Source: Bacteroidales bacterium
GTDB taxonomy: Bacteria > Bacteroidota > Bacteroidia > Bacteroidales > B18-G4
DNA length: 7,294 bases
Assembly: GCA_030618905.1 (NCBI GenBank)
Contig: JAUXCL010000120.1
Span: 1 to 7,294 of the forward strand
Reading direction: 5' to 3'
The position numbers and the translations under genes are program-made. Within the stretch, counting starts at the first letter, position 1, and the number at the start of each line of letters is the position of its first letter. Of the stretch, positions 1 to 5,509 are shown one piece after another. A model generated the notes under the pieces. That model was not told where the DNA came from. It saw only the letters and a program-made list of their open reading frames with translations, and ran no database searches.

Positions 1-2
1 AT

Positions 3-206
3 TGTCGGTTTTCGGTTTTCGATTTTCGATTTTCGATGTTTATTTACAATATGTATGGTAGGAAAATGGAGGAAATTGCAATTCCGAGTGATCAGGAACA
101 GATTCAAATCGATGTTTCTTCATATCCGCGAGGGATTTATATTGCGGTTTTGAGGGGTGAAAAAGGAACCATTGCCAGGAGGAAGTTTGTGGTCGCAAGA
201 CCGTAA
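3..206 (+). CDS. C-terminal end of a T9SS-secreted protein (type A sorting domain), 5' part outside the window or gene remnant
   Basis: The frame starting at position 3 is open to a TAA at 204-206. From about position 43 it reads like the second half of a Por/type IX secretion C-terminal sorting domain: an IYNMYGRKM strand (family pattern hydrophobic-YN-x-x-G-[RQK]), a short polar segment, IDVSSYPRGIYIAVL (family pattern ID-S-L-x-x-G-x-Y), and a final basic strand ending KFVVARP. In this family the domain takes a protein across the outer membrane through the T9SS and is then removed or exchanged for a surface anchor. The carried domain is not visible. The usual YPNP-type start of the sorting domain and the strands before IYN are not recognisable; a 7-bp tandem repeat occupies that place. 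It may therefore be an intact gene whose linker contains a repeat, or a decayed remnant. No start codon should be assigned. Confidence 0.75.
   Translation, partial: CRFSVFDFRFSMFIYNMYGRKMEEIAIPSDQEQIQIDVSSYPRGIYIAVLRGEKGTIARRKFVVARP
5..39. repeat. 7-bp tandem repeat, about five units, in frame with the downstream sorting domain
   Basis: Five consecutive 7-bp units are seen: TCGGTTT twice, TCGATTT twice, then a diverged TCGATGT. Read in another register the units are GGTTTTC and GATTTTC. The tract is open in the frame of the T9SS sorting domain that follows and would encode an alternating aromatic stretch (roughly RFSVFDFRFSMF). The unit GATTTTC recurs at 242-248 in the second heptad tract, so both tracts probably belong to one repeat family. 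Whether this tract is truly translated cannot be decided, because the upstream part of the gene lies outside the window. Confidence 0.85.
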
Positions 207-276
207 GATATCTGAAATCTGATTCATGATATCTGATATTTGATTTTCTGTTCACTGTTTACCGCTCACTGCTCAC
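207..276. repeat. 70-bp tract with continuous 7-bp periodicity, starting directly after the stop codon
   Basis: Ten contiguous 7-bp units run without a register break from the base after the TAA. The first six are variants of GATATCT (GATATCT at 207-213 and 228-234, then GAAATCT, GATTCAT and GATATTT, ending in GATTTTC at 242-248). The last four are variants of TGYTCAC (TGTTCAC, TGTTTAC, CGCTCAC, TGCTCAC). Unit sequence drifts along the tract while unit length stays fixed. The tract has no coding capacity of note and does not form a strong hairpin, so it is not an ordinary terminator. Its role is unknown. Confidence 0.85.
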
Positions 277-286
277 CGGATCATTT

Positions 287-304
287 GTCGAGCGGAGTCG
301 AGAC
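287..304. repeat. Small palindromic element A with core GAGCGGAGTCGA
   Basis: A 12-nt core (290-301) is enclosed by short complementary flanks GTC (287-289) and GAC (302-304). The core matches that of the element at 331-356 in 11 of 12 positions. Sequences of this kind (GAGCGNAGTCGA between self-complementary arms) are familiar as dispersed short palindromic repeats in intergenic DNA of Bacteroidota and other bacteria; this is stated from general knowledge, not from a search. Element A has poor arms and looks degenerate. Confidence 0.55.
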
Positions 305-330
305 CAAAAAATATATTGGGGATAAAGCTG

Positions 331-356
331 TCACCCTGAGCGTAGTCGAAGGGTGA
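331..356. repeat. Small palindromic (REP-like) element B with core GAGCGTAGTCGA
   Basis: Seven-base arms TCACCCT (331-337) and AGGGTGA (350-356) are perfectly complementary and enclose the 12-nt core at 338-349. The core equals that of element A, 48 bases upstream, apart from one base, in the same orientation. A hairpin with a 7-bp stem and 12-nt loop is possible in RNA or single-stranded DNA. No U-tract follows, so it is not a typical intrinsic terminator. Such elements can be mobilised by IS200-like (RAYT) transposases, but no transposase is present here. Confidence 0.7.
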
Positions 357-410
357 AATGCGTGATGCATAATCAGTAAGAAAATGAGTAAATAGTAAAT
401 GATTTATTTA

Positions 411-418
411 TATTTTTG
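411..418 (+). promoter_or_regulatory. Probable Bacteroidota -7 box for fabD
   Basis: TATTTTTG fits the Bacteroidota sigma-A -7 consensus TAnnTTTG exactly and lies 42 bases before the fabD ATG, giving a leader of roughly 35 nt. No convincing TTTG-type -33 element is seen at the usual distance, but this element is often weak. Surrounding DNA is AT-rich, so a chance match is possible. Confidence 0.55.
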
Positions 419-460
419 CATTCGTTCTAAGCGACAAATCCAAAGATTAAAAGATTATTT

Positions 461-1345
461 ATGAAAGCATATGTTTTCCCGGGGCAGGGAGCCCAATTTG
501 TAGGCATGGGCAAAGACCTGTATGAAAAGTCAGCCCTTGCTAAAGAGTTGTTTACCAAAGCCAACCAGGTTTTGAAGTTTAATATTACGGACATGATGTT
601 CGATGGGACTGAAGAAGACCTGAGGCAAACAAAAGTTACCCAACCAGCCATTTTCCTTCATTCCGTAATTCTTTCCAGGGTGCTTGGTGATGATTTTAAG
701 CCCGACATGGTAGCAGGGCATTCTCTTGGAGAATTTTCAGCCCTTGTATCCAATAAGACCTTGTCGTTCGAAGACGGTTTGCGCCTGGTATCAAAAAGGG
801 CCATGGCCATGCAAAAAGCCTGTGAGGTTGAGCCCTCCACCATGGCTGCTATTCTTGGGATGGATGATGAGATCGTCGAAAAGACCTTGATCTCGATTGA
901 TGAGATCGTGGTTCCGGCAAATTATAATGCTCCCGGACAGCTGGTCATTTCCGGATCCATAAAAGGCGTGGAACTTGCCTGCGAAAAATTCACTGAGATG
1001 GGGGCAAGGCGCGTCATTCCTTTGAAAGTTGGTGGAGCCTTTCATTCACCTTTGATGGAACCGGCCGGTACTGAACTTGCCAGAGCCATCAAGGAAACAA
1101 AATTTAAAAAAGGTATTTGCCCAATTTACCAGAATGTTACGGGACAATCTGTGACAGATCCTGAAATCATTAAAAAGAACCTTGTGTCACAGCTGACTTC
1201 ACCGGTTAGGTGGGCGCAGATATCCAAAAATATGATTGCCGATGGTGCCACTGAAGTGGTTGAAGTTGGCCCGGGAACAGTTTTACAGGGTCTTGTCAGG
1301 AAGATAAAACGGGATATTAATGCTTACAGTGCCGTCTTTGAATAG
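461..1345 (+). CDS. fabD: Malonyl-CoA:ACP transacylase (FabD)
   Basis: This 294-residue cytosolic enzyme moves the malonyl group from CoA to acyl carrier protein, supplying the extender unit for type II fatty acid synthesis. The length is usual for the family. It begins with the typical MKAYVFPGQGAQ (oxyanion-loop GQG at residues 8-10). The nucleophile elbow GHSLGEFSALV holds the catalytic Ser88. Arg113 in SKRAMAMQ matches the arginine that binds the malonyl carboxylate, and GAFHSPLM holds the catalytic His195. The end has the conserved VEVGPGTVLQGLV (about 267-279). The ATG gives the standard N-terminus; there is no clear Shine-Dalgarno, as is common in Bacteroidota. A TAnnTTTG box lies upstream. 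No other fab gene is adjacent, so it appears to be a single-gene unit. It converges with rfbB across 22 bp. All catalytic residues are present. Confidence 0.97.
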   Translation: MKAYVFPGQGAQFVGMGKDLYEKSALAKELFTKANQVLKFNITDMMFDGTEEDLRQTKVTQPAIFLHSVILSRVLGDDFKPDMVAGHSLGEFSALVSNKTLSFEDGLRLVSKRAMAMQKACEVEPSTMAAILGMDDEIVEKTLISIDEIVVPANYNAPGQLVISGSIKGVELACEKFTEMGARRVIPLKVGGAFHSPLMEPAGTELARAIKETKFKKGICPIYQNVTGQSVTDPEIIKKNLVSQLTSPVRWAQISKNMIADGATEVVEVGPGTVLQGLVRKIKRDINAYSAVFE

Positions 1346-1367
1346 GCCTTCCTATAAGTGACAGGCT

Positions 1368-2420
1368 TTATCTTTTCCCGTATTGTTTATTGTAATAATT
1401 CAGGTACTCACCGCTGGTGAGATGATCCATCCATTGCTCATGCCCAAGGTACCAGTCTACAGTTTTTTCAAGGCCCAGTTTGAAATCAAGTGATGGCGAC
1501 CAGCCCAGCTGATCTTGTATTTTGGATGAGTCGATCGCGTAACGCAGGTCATGGCCTGCCCTGTCTTTGACAAAGGTTATCAATTCTGCTGAAGTGCCGG
1601 GCTCCCTGTCAAGTTTGGCATCCATGATCTCACAAAGCATCCTGATCAGCTCGATGTTCTGCCACTCATTATTGCCTCCGATATTATATGTCTCACCAGT
1701 TATACCCTGATGGAAGATCAGGTCAATGGCATTGGCATGGTCTTCAACATAAAGCCAGTCGCGTACATTTTCCCCTTTCCCGTAGATAGGGATCTGTTTC
1801 ATGTGCTTGATATTGTTGATGGCCAGCGGGATCAGCTTCTCCGGGAACTGGAAGGGTCCGTAATTATTGGAACAGTTCGAAAGTACAACAGGAAGCTTAT
1901 ACGTATGAAAGTAAGCCCTTACAATATGGTCAGAACTGGCTTTGGATGCCGAATAAGGACTCCTGGGGTCGTAAGCTGTAGTTTCGATGAACAGGCCTGT
2001 TTCACCGAGCGATCCATATACCTCATCGGTTGAAATATGGTAAAACAGCTTTTCTTTAAAAGCATCATCCCATATTTTCCTTGCCGCATTCAACAGGTTA
2101 ACCGTCCCCACAATATTGGTGAAAATGAATTCATTAGGACTAAGAATGGACCGGTCTACATGGGATTCAGCTGCCAGGTGGATGACTCCATCAAACTGGT
2201 ATTGCTCAAAGATCTGACTGACAAAAGCGTCATCCACGATATCACCTTTGATAAAGTGATAGTTGCTGTGGCCTTCTATATCCTTAAGGTTTTCCAGATT
2301 CCCTGCATAGGTAAGCTTATCCAGGTTGAAGACCTGATAGTCAGGATATTTTTTGACGAAGCGGGTGATAACATGTGAACCAATAAATCCGGCACCGCCG
2401 GTGATAAGAATCTTTTTCAT
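1368..2420 (-). CDS. rfbB: dTDP-glucose 4,6-dehydratase (RmlB/RfbB)
   Basis: The product has 350 residues, the usual length for RmlB. This extended short-chain dehydrogenase turns dTDP-D-glucose into dTDP-4-keto-6-deoxy-D-glucose, the branch point to dTDP-rhamnose and many deoxy- and aminosugars. The NAD-binding motif GGAGFIGS is at residues 8-15, with Asp34 (FNLDKLTYAGN) placed to bind the adenosine ribose. HLAAESHVDRS lies at 81-91. The STDEVYG motif supplies Thr131, Asp132 and Glu133, the dehydratase residues that distinguish this family from epimerases. YSASK holds Tyr156 and Lys160. NNYGPFQFPEKLIP and the KGENVRDWLYVEDH segment are typical substrate-domain sequences. It is the last gene of the minus-strand operon and starts 10 bases after the galE stop. 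The partners rmlA, rmlC and rmlD are not in the window, so the final sugar cannot be named. Confidence 0.95.
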   Translation of the reverse strand: MKKILITGGAGFIGSHVITRFVKKYPDYQVFNLDKLTYAGNLENLKDIEGHSNYHFIKGDIVDDAFVSQIFEQYQFDGVIHLAAESHVDRSILSPNEFIFTNIVGTVNLLNAARKIWDDAFKEKLFYHISTDEVYGSLGETGLFIETTAYDPRSPYSASKASSDHIVRAYFHTYKLPVVLSNCSNNYGPFQFPEKLIPLAINNIKHMKQIPIYGKGENVRDWLYVEDHANAIDLIFHQGITGETYNIGGNNEWQNIELIRMLCEIMDAKLDREPGTSAELITFVKDRAGHDLRYAIDSSKIQDQLGWSPSLDFKLGLEKTVDWYLGHEQWMDHLTSGEYLNYYNKQYGKR

Positions 2421-2430
2421 GTTTGCTTAT

Positions 2431-3453
2431 TTATGTAAATCTGTTAGATAAAGCCAACTCCCAATTCCAGGCCGAAAGCATCATCTCCTCCAATCCTAAG
2501 GCTGCTTTCCAGCCTAGCTCCTGGTTAGCAAAAGAAGTGTCGGCCCATACCTTTTCTATATCTCCTTTCCTGCGCCCGGTGAACTGGTAGTTCAGTTTTT
2601 CGCCTGAGACTTTCTCAAAGGCTTTGATCACCTCCAGAACCGTGAATCCATTTCCGGTACCCAGATTGAATATTTCAAAGGGGATTTTACTATTCCCCTG
2701 CAGCATACGCTTGACTGCCACAACATGTGCTCTTGCCAGGTCAACTACATGGATATAATCCCGGATGGCAGTTCCGTCATGTGTACTGTAATCCTTTCCA
2801 AAAATTTTGAGATGATCCCGTTTTCCGATTGCAGTTTGGGTAATATATGGAACAAGGTTGTTCGGAACACCCAGGGGCAATTCCCCAATAAGTGCTGTAT
2901 CGTGCGCTCCTATAGGATTAAAATAACGCAAAGAAATCGCGTTCATGGAACCGGCATCAACACTATCCCTGATGATGTCTTCCGATATCTTTTTGGTATT
3001 GCCATAGGGTGATTCAGCTTTCTTGAGAGGAGCCTGTTCGCCAACCGGCAATTGATCAGGCTGGCCATATACTGTACAGGAAGATGAAAATACAAAGTTC
3101 TGCAGGTCAAATTTCTGCATGGCCAGCAGGAGGTTGATCAGTGAAGTAAGGTTGTTGTAATAATACAGCAGCGGTTTCTCCACCGATTCTCCGACAGCTT
3201 TCAAGGCCGCGAAATGGATCACACCGACGATATCCTTGTGTTTCTCAATACATGCAAAAGTCGCTGCACGATCCACCAGGTCGAGCTCTTCAAATACAGG
3301 AACATGATTTGTAATTTCAGCGATGGAGTCAACTACTGTTCTGTCCGAATTGCTGAGGTTGTCGATGATGACAACTTCATATCCTTCATTCTGCAATTCG
3401 ACTACAGTGTGTGATCCAATATATCCGGTGCCTCCGGTGACGAGAATTTTCAT
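2431..3453 (-). CDS. galE: UDP-glucose/galactose 4-epimerase (GalE)
   Basis: The enzyme interconverts UDP-glucose and UDP-galactose, and in some homologues the N-acetylated forms, using tightly bound NAD. The open frame extends to 3525, but the start at 3453 is chosen: it gives the canonical MKILVTGGTGYIGSH, a normal length of 340 residues, and removes a 24-residue extension that overlaps the upstream aminotransferase gene. Visible motifs are GGTGYIGS (7-14), FSSSCTVYG with Ser125, SPYGNTK with catalytic Tyr150 and Lys154, RYFNPIGAH with Asn179, and the C-terminal RRKGDIEKVWADTS. In that last motif the position equivalent to E. coli Tyr299 is Val302, a smaller residue that may admit N-acetylated substrates. 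It is the middle gene of the operon, 16 bases after the aminotransferase and 10 before rfbB. Confidence 0.95.
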   Translation of the reverse strand: MKILVTGGTGYIGSHTVVELQNEGYEVVIIDNLSNSDRTVVDSIAEITNHVPVFEELDLVDRAATFACIEKHKDIVGVIHFAALKAVGESVEKPLLYYYNNLTSLINLLLAMQKFDLQNFVFSSSCTVYGQPDQLPVGEQAPLKKAESPYGNTKKISEDIIRDSVDAGSMNAISLRYFNPIGAHDTALIGELPLGVPNNLVPYITQTAIGKRDHLKIFGKDYSTHDGTAIRDYIHVVDLARAHVVAVKRMLQGNSKIPFEIFNLGTGNGFTVLEVIKAFEKVSGEKLNYQFTGRRKGDIEKVWADTSFANQELGWKAALGLEEMMLSAWNWELALSNRFT

Positions 3454-3469
3454 TTTGAGATGCTTTTGG

Positions 3470-4600
3470 TTACCGGTTTGCATATTCAAGTACGGCAGAT
3501 GTGATGTATGCCAGTTGTTCTTCATCCATTTCGGTGCTCATAGGTAGTGAAATGACCTTTTCGGCTGCATCTTCCGTAATGGGCAGGTCTCCTTTTTTGT
3601 ACCTGGGGCTAAGATAGGCATTCTGCAGGTGCAGCGGGACCGGATAATACACAGCTGATGGAATATCTTTCTCTTTCAGGAATTCCAACAAACCATCACG
3701 GTCAAGGTCTTTGGTTATTAAGGTGTATTGGTGAAATACATGGGTAGATTGCCGGTACCTGGCAGGCACCTGTAATTTAGGATGTGCACTGAATGCATCG
3801 TCATAATAGGATGCGGCGCGGTTTCTTTCAACGGCATAATCATCAAGATATTGGAGCTTGACTTTAAGCACTGCTGCCTGTATACTGTCGAGCCTGGAAT
3901 TCACACCGATCATGTCGTGATAATACCTGACTTTCATGCCATGGTTGACAATAGCTCTCAGTTCATCTGCAAGCTGATCATCATCGGTAAAAATAGCCCC
4001 TCCATCACCATAACAACCCAGGTTCTTTGAAGGAAAAAATGAGGTGCATCCAATATGGCCTATAGTACCCGCTTTCTTTCTTGAATTGTCAGCATAGATA
4101 TAATCTGCACCAATAGCCTGGCACGCATCTTCAATGATAAAAAGGTCATGCTTTTTGGCGATGTCCATGATGGCTTCCATATCCGTACACTGCCCGAAAA
4201 GGTGAACCGGAACAATGGCTTTGCTTGCAGGTGTTATGGCTTTCTCAATCGCTGCCGGATCAATATTGAATGTATCCGGATCTATGTCGACCAGAATGGG
4301 GGTTAAGCCCAAAACGGCAATGACTTCTGCGGTGGCGATAAAAGTAAATGATGTGGTGATCACTTCATCTCCTGGTTTAAGGCCTAATGCCATCATGGAG
4401 ACCATCAGCGCATCTGTCCCGTTAGCACAGGGGATCACATGCTTCACACCCAGATAATTTTCCAGGTCAGTCTGGAAGCTTTTGACCGCTGGTCCATTGA
4501 TAAATGCGCATGAATCAATAACTTCTTTAATGGACATGTCCACCTCGTCCTTGATCTTCAGGTATTGGTTGCGCAGGTCAACCATTTGAATTTTTCTCAT
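3470..4600 (-). CDS. DegT/DnrJ/EryC1-family nucleotide-sugar aminotransferase, WbpE-like
   Basis: This 376-residue PLP-dependent enzyme is expected to transfer an amino group to a keto-sugar nucleotide. Family residues are all present: GTDAL (61-65) for the cofactor phosphate, the aromatic Phe84 or nearby for ring stacking, IIEDACQ with Asp158 and Gln161, and CTSFFPSKNLGCYGDGG with the PLP lysine Lys192. Asn234 in GVNSRLDSIQAA completes the site from the neighbouring subunit. The N-terminus, CANGTDAL and the lysine region resemble, from memory, WbpE, which acts on UDP-3-keto-GlcNAc-uronic acid. The dTDP-3-keto-sugar aminotransferases (FdtB/QdtB type) are close relatives and fit the rfbB neighbour, so the substrate is unresolved. 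It has Tyr318-Tyr319 where I recall His-Tyr in WbpE. Start: the ATG at 4600 gives the family N-terminus; the ATG at 4585 is an alternative. It is first in the minus-strand operon. Homologues are sometimes misnamed regulators. Confidence 0.9.
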   Translation of the reverse strand: MRKIQMVDLRNQYLKIKDEVDMSIKEVIDSCAFINGPAVKSFQTDLENYLGVKHVIPCANGTDALMVSMMALGLKPGDEVITTSFTFIATAEVIAVLGLTPILVDIDPDTFNIDPAAIEKAITPASKAIVPVHLFGQCTDMEAIMDIAKKHDLFIIEDACQAIGADYIYADNSRKKAGTIGHIGCTSFFPSKNLGCYGDGGAIFTDDDQLADELRAIVNHGMKVRYYHDMIGVNSRLDSIQAAVLKVKLQYLDDYAVERNRAASYYDDAFSAHPKLQVPARYRQSTHVFHQYTLITKDLDRDGLLEFLKEKDIPSAVYYPVPLHLQNAYLSPRYKKGDLPITEDAAEKVISLPMSTEMDEEQLAYITSAVLEYANR

Positions 4601-4613
4601 AAATTCGGATTAT

Positions 4614-4681
4614 AATAGCGTTATAATGTATGGCATTTTACAGATGCAAAAATATGTATTATTTTATGCTATAACGCTATT
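4614..4681. promoter_or_regulatory. 12-bp perfect inverted repeat between divergent operons, possible operator pair
   Basis: AATAGCGTTATA (4614-4625) and TATAACGCTATT (4670-4681) are exact reverse complements separated by 44 bases. A second overlapping pair, TTATAATG (4621-4628) and CATTATAA (4684-4691), adds to the symmetry, and TTATAAT is directly repeated at 4610-4616 and 4621-4627, 11 bases (one helical turn) apart. The arms bracket the minus-strand promoter box at 4647-4654. One arm sits near its -33 region and the other in its predicted leader, so the two arms are unlikely to share one transcript. Binding by a dimeric regulator is therefore more plausible than an RNA hairpin. The regulator is unknown. 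Confidence 0.5.
4647..4654 (-). promoter_or_regulatory. Probable -7 box for the aminotransferase-galE-rfbB operon
   Basis: On the minus strand the sequence reads TATTTTTG, an exact TAnnTTTG match, 46 bases before the aminotransferase ATG. The predicted leader is about 40 nt. It lies inside the 12-bp inverted repeat; the right arm falls at about the -33 region. No clear TTTG -33 element is seen. Confidence 0.55.
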
Positions 4682-4707
4682 TCCATTATAAATTATACTG
4701 TTTTGCA

Positions 4708-4715
4708 TATCTTTG
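4708..4715 (+). promoter_or_regulatory. Probable -7 box for the beta-barrel-waaA-pepA operon
   Basis: TATCTTTG is an exact match to TAnnTTTG. Transcription would start near 4722, about 20 bases before the preferred TTG start at 4743. This placement argues against translation from the in-frame TTG at 4713, which lies within the box. A good -33 element is not seen. Confidence 0.6.
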
Positions 4716-4742
4716 CGTTGTCTATCGGTTAAAGGTGAAGTT

Positions 4743-5498
4743 TTGAAAAAACTACTGAGCATTGCGGCATTTTTGATCATCTCACAGGCCTATTCCCAGG
4801 TAAGCGTCAGAGATAGTTCCATATCTATGCCGATCGTTTACGGATTTTACTCTTATCAGATACCTGGGGGTGATTTAGCTGATCGCTTTGGGCATAGTTC
4901 ATCAATTGGTGCAGGATTTATGTTCAAAGCAAAATCAAACTGGACTTTTGGAATTGAGTATAGCCATATTTGGTGGAATGAGGTAAAGAATGGAGATTCT
5001 ATCCTGAAACATATACTAACTGAAGATGGACAAATTATTGACATCGGGGGATTGTATGCGGTATTTGACTTGTTTGGCAGGGGGTTTACGATCACAGGAC
5101 AGGTTGGAAAGCTTATTCCGGTCCTGTCTCACAATGATAACTCCGGAATTTTACTGAAAGCAGGTATTGGATATATGCAGCACTGGGTCAGGATACAGGT
5201 AAAGGAACAGGAATCCGTTCCATGGCTTTCTGGTGATTATGCAAAGGGGTATGACCGCCTGTGTAGCGGGCTGACATTGAACCAATTCATTGGTTATTCT
5301 TATATTGGCAATAGCCGGGTCTGGAATTTCTATGGCGGATTTGAGTTCACCCAGGGGTTTACCAGGAATCAACGGGATATAGATTTTGATACACGTATAA
5401 AGGATGATAAAAGCCGTGTTGACCTGATCTTTGGTATCAAGATAGGATGGATGATACCTGTGTACCGAAATACCAAATCAGATTTTTACTATTATTAA
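4743..5498 (+). CDS. Uncharacterised secreted protein, probable outer-membrane beta-barrel
   Basis: I do not recognise a named family. From the TTG at 4743 the product has 251 residues and begins with a clear signal peptide: MKKLL, a hydrophobic core to about residue 14, and a likely cut near AYS-Q (18-19). The next in-frame ATG (Met29) would remove this signal, and the upstream TTG at 4713 lies in the promoter box, so 4743 is preferred; AAAGGTGAAG just before it is a weak, close ribosome site. The mature part has no hydrophobic helix but many amphipathic, aromatic- and glycine-rich stretches (about 52-62, 67-78, 112-124, 135-151, 177-188, 193-204, 225-240) separated by polar turns, and ends in aromatic residues (FYYY). 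This fits a barrel of roughly eight strands. It is followed 11 bases later by waaA, suggesting an envelope role. The single Cys174 is not in a lipobox. Confidence 0.75.
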   Translation: MKKLLSIAAFLIISQAYSQVSVRDSSISMPIVYGFYSYQIPGGDLADRFGHSSSIGAGFMFKAKSNWTFGIEYSHIWWNEVKNGDSILKHILTEDGQIIDIGGLYAVFDLFGRGFTITGQVGKLIPVLSHNDNSGILLKAGIGYMQHWVRIQVKEQESVPWLSGDYAKGYDRLCSGLTLNQFIGYSYIGNSRVWNFYGGFEFTQGFTRNQRDIDFDTRIKDDKSRVDLIFGIKIGWMIPVYRNTKSDFYYY

Positions 5499-5509
5499 GC
5501 GAAGCCCTC

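Noticed and set aside
40..255. Minus-strand open frame of 71 codons at the left end
   Set aside because: It is antisense to the T9SS sorting-domain fragment and runs into the heptad tract; its protein shows no family features.
5..276. CRISPR array
   Set aside because: The repeats are 7 bp and contiguous, with no spacers of regular length and no cas gene nearby.
331..356. Intrinsic terminator for the upstream secreted-protein gene
   Set aside because: The stem is followed by AATGCGTG rather than a T-rich run, and the core recurs in a second element, which fits a dispersed repeat better.
1710..2378. Two plus-strand open frames of about 110 codons opposite rfbB
   Set aside because: They are antisense to a well-conserved enzyme gene, have no recognisable motif or start context, and are explained by its codon composition.
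3454..3525. N-terminal extension of galE by 24 residues
   Set aside because: It overlaps the end of the aminotransferase gene, has no resemblance to GalE, and the ATG at 3453 gives the canonical start and length.
1368..4600. Complete dTDP-rhamnose (rml) operon
   Set aside because: Only rfbB of the four rml genes is present; its neighbours are galE and an aminotransferase.
4614..4681. Intrinsic terminator or riboswitch from the 12-bp inverted repeat
   Set aside because: The 44-base spacer is long, no U-tract follows, and the predicted transcription starts put the arms outside a shared transcript.
4713..4742. Upstream TTG start for the beta-barrel gene
   Set aside because: This codon overlaps the predicted -7 box and would add ten residues in front of a normal signal peptide.
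5447..5509. N-terminal extension of waaA by 21 residues
   Set aside because: It lies mostly inside the end of the preceding gene in another frame; the ATG at 5510 gives the normal membrane-anchor start.
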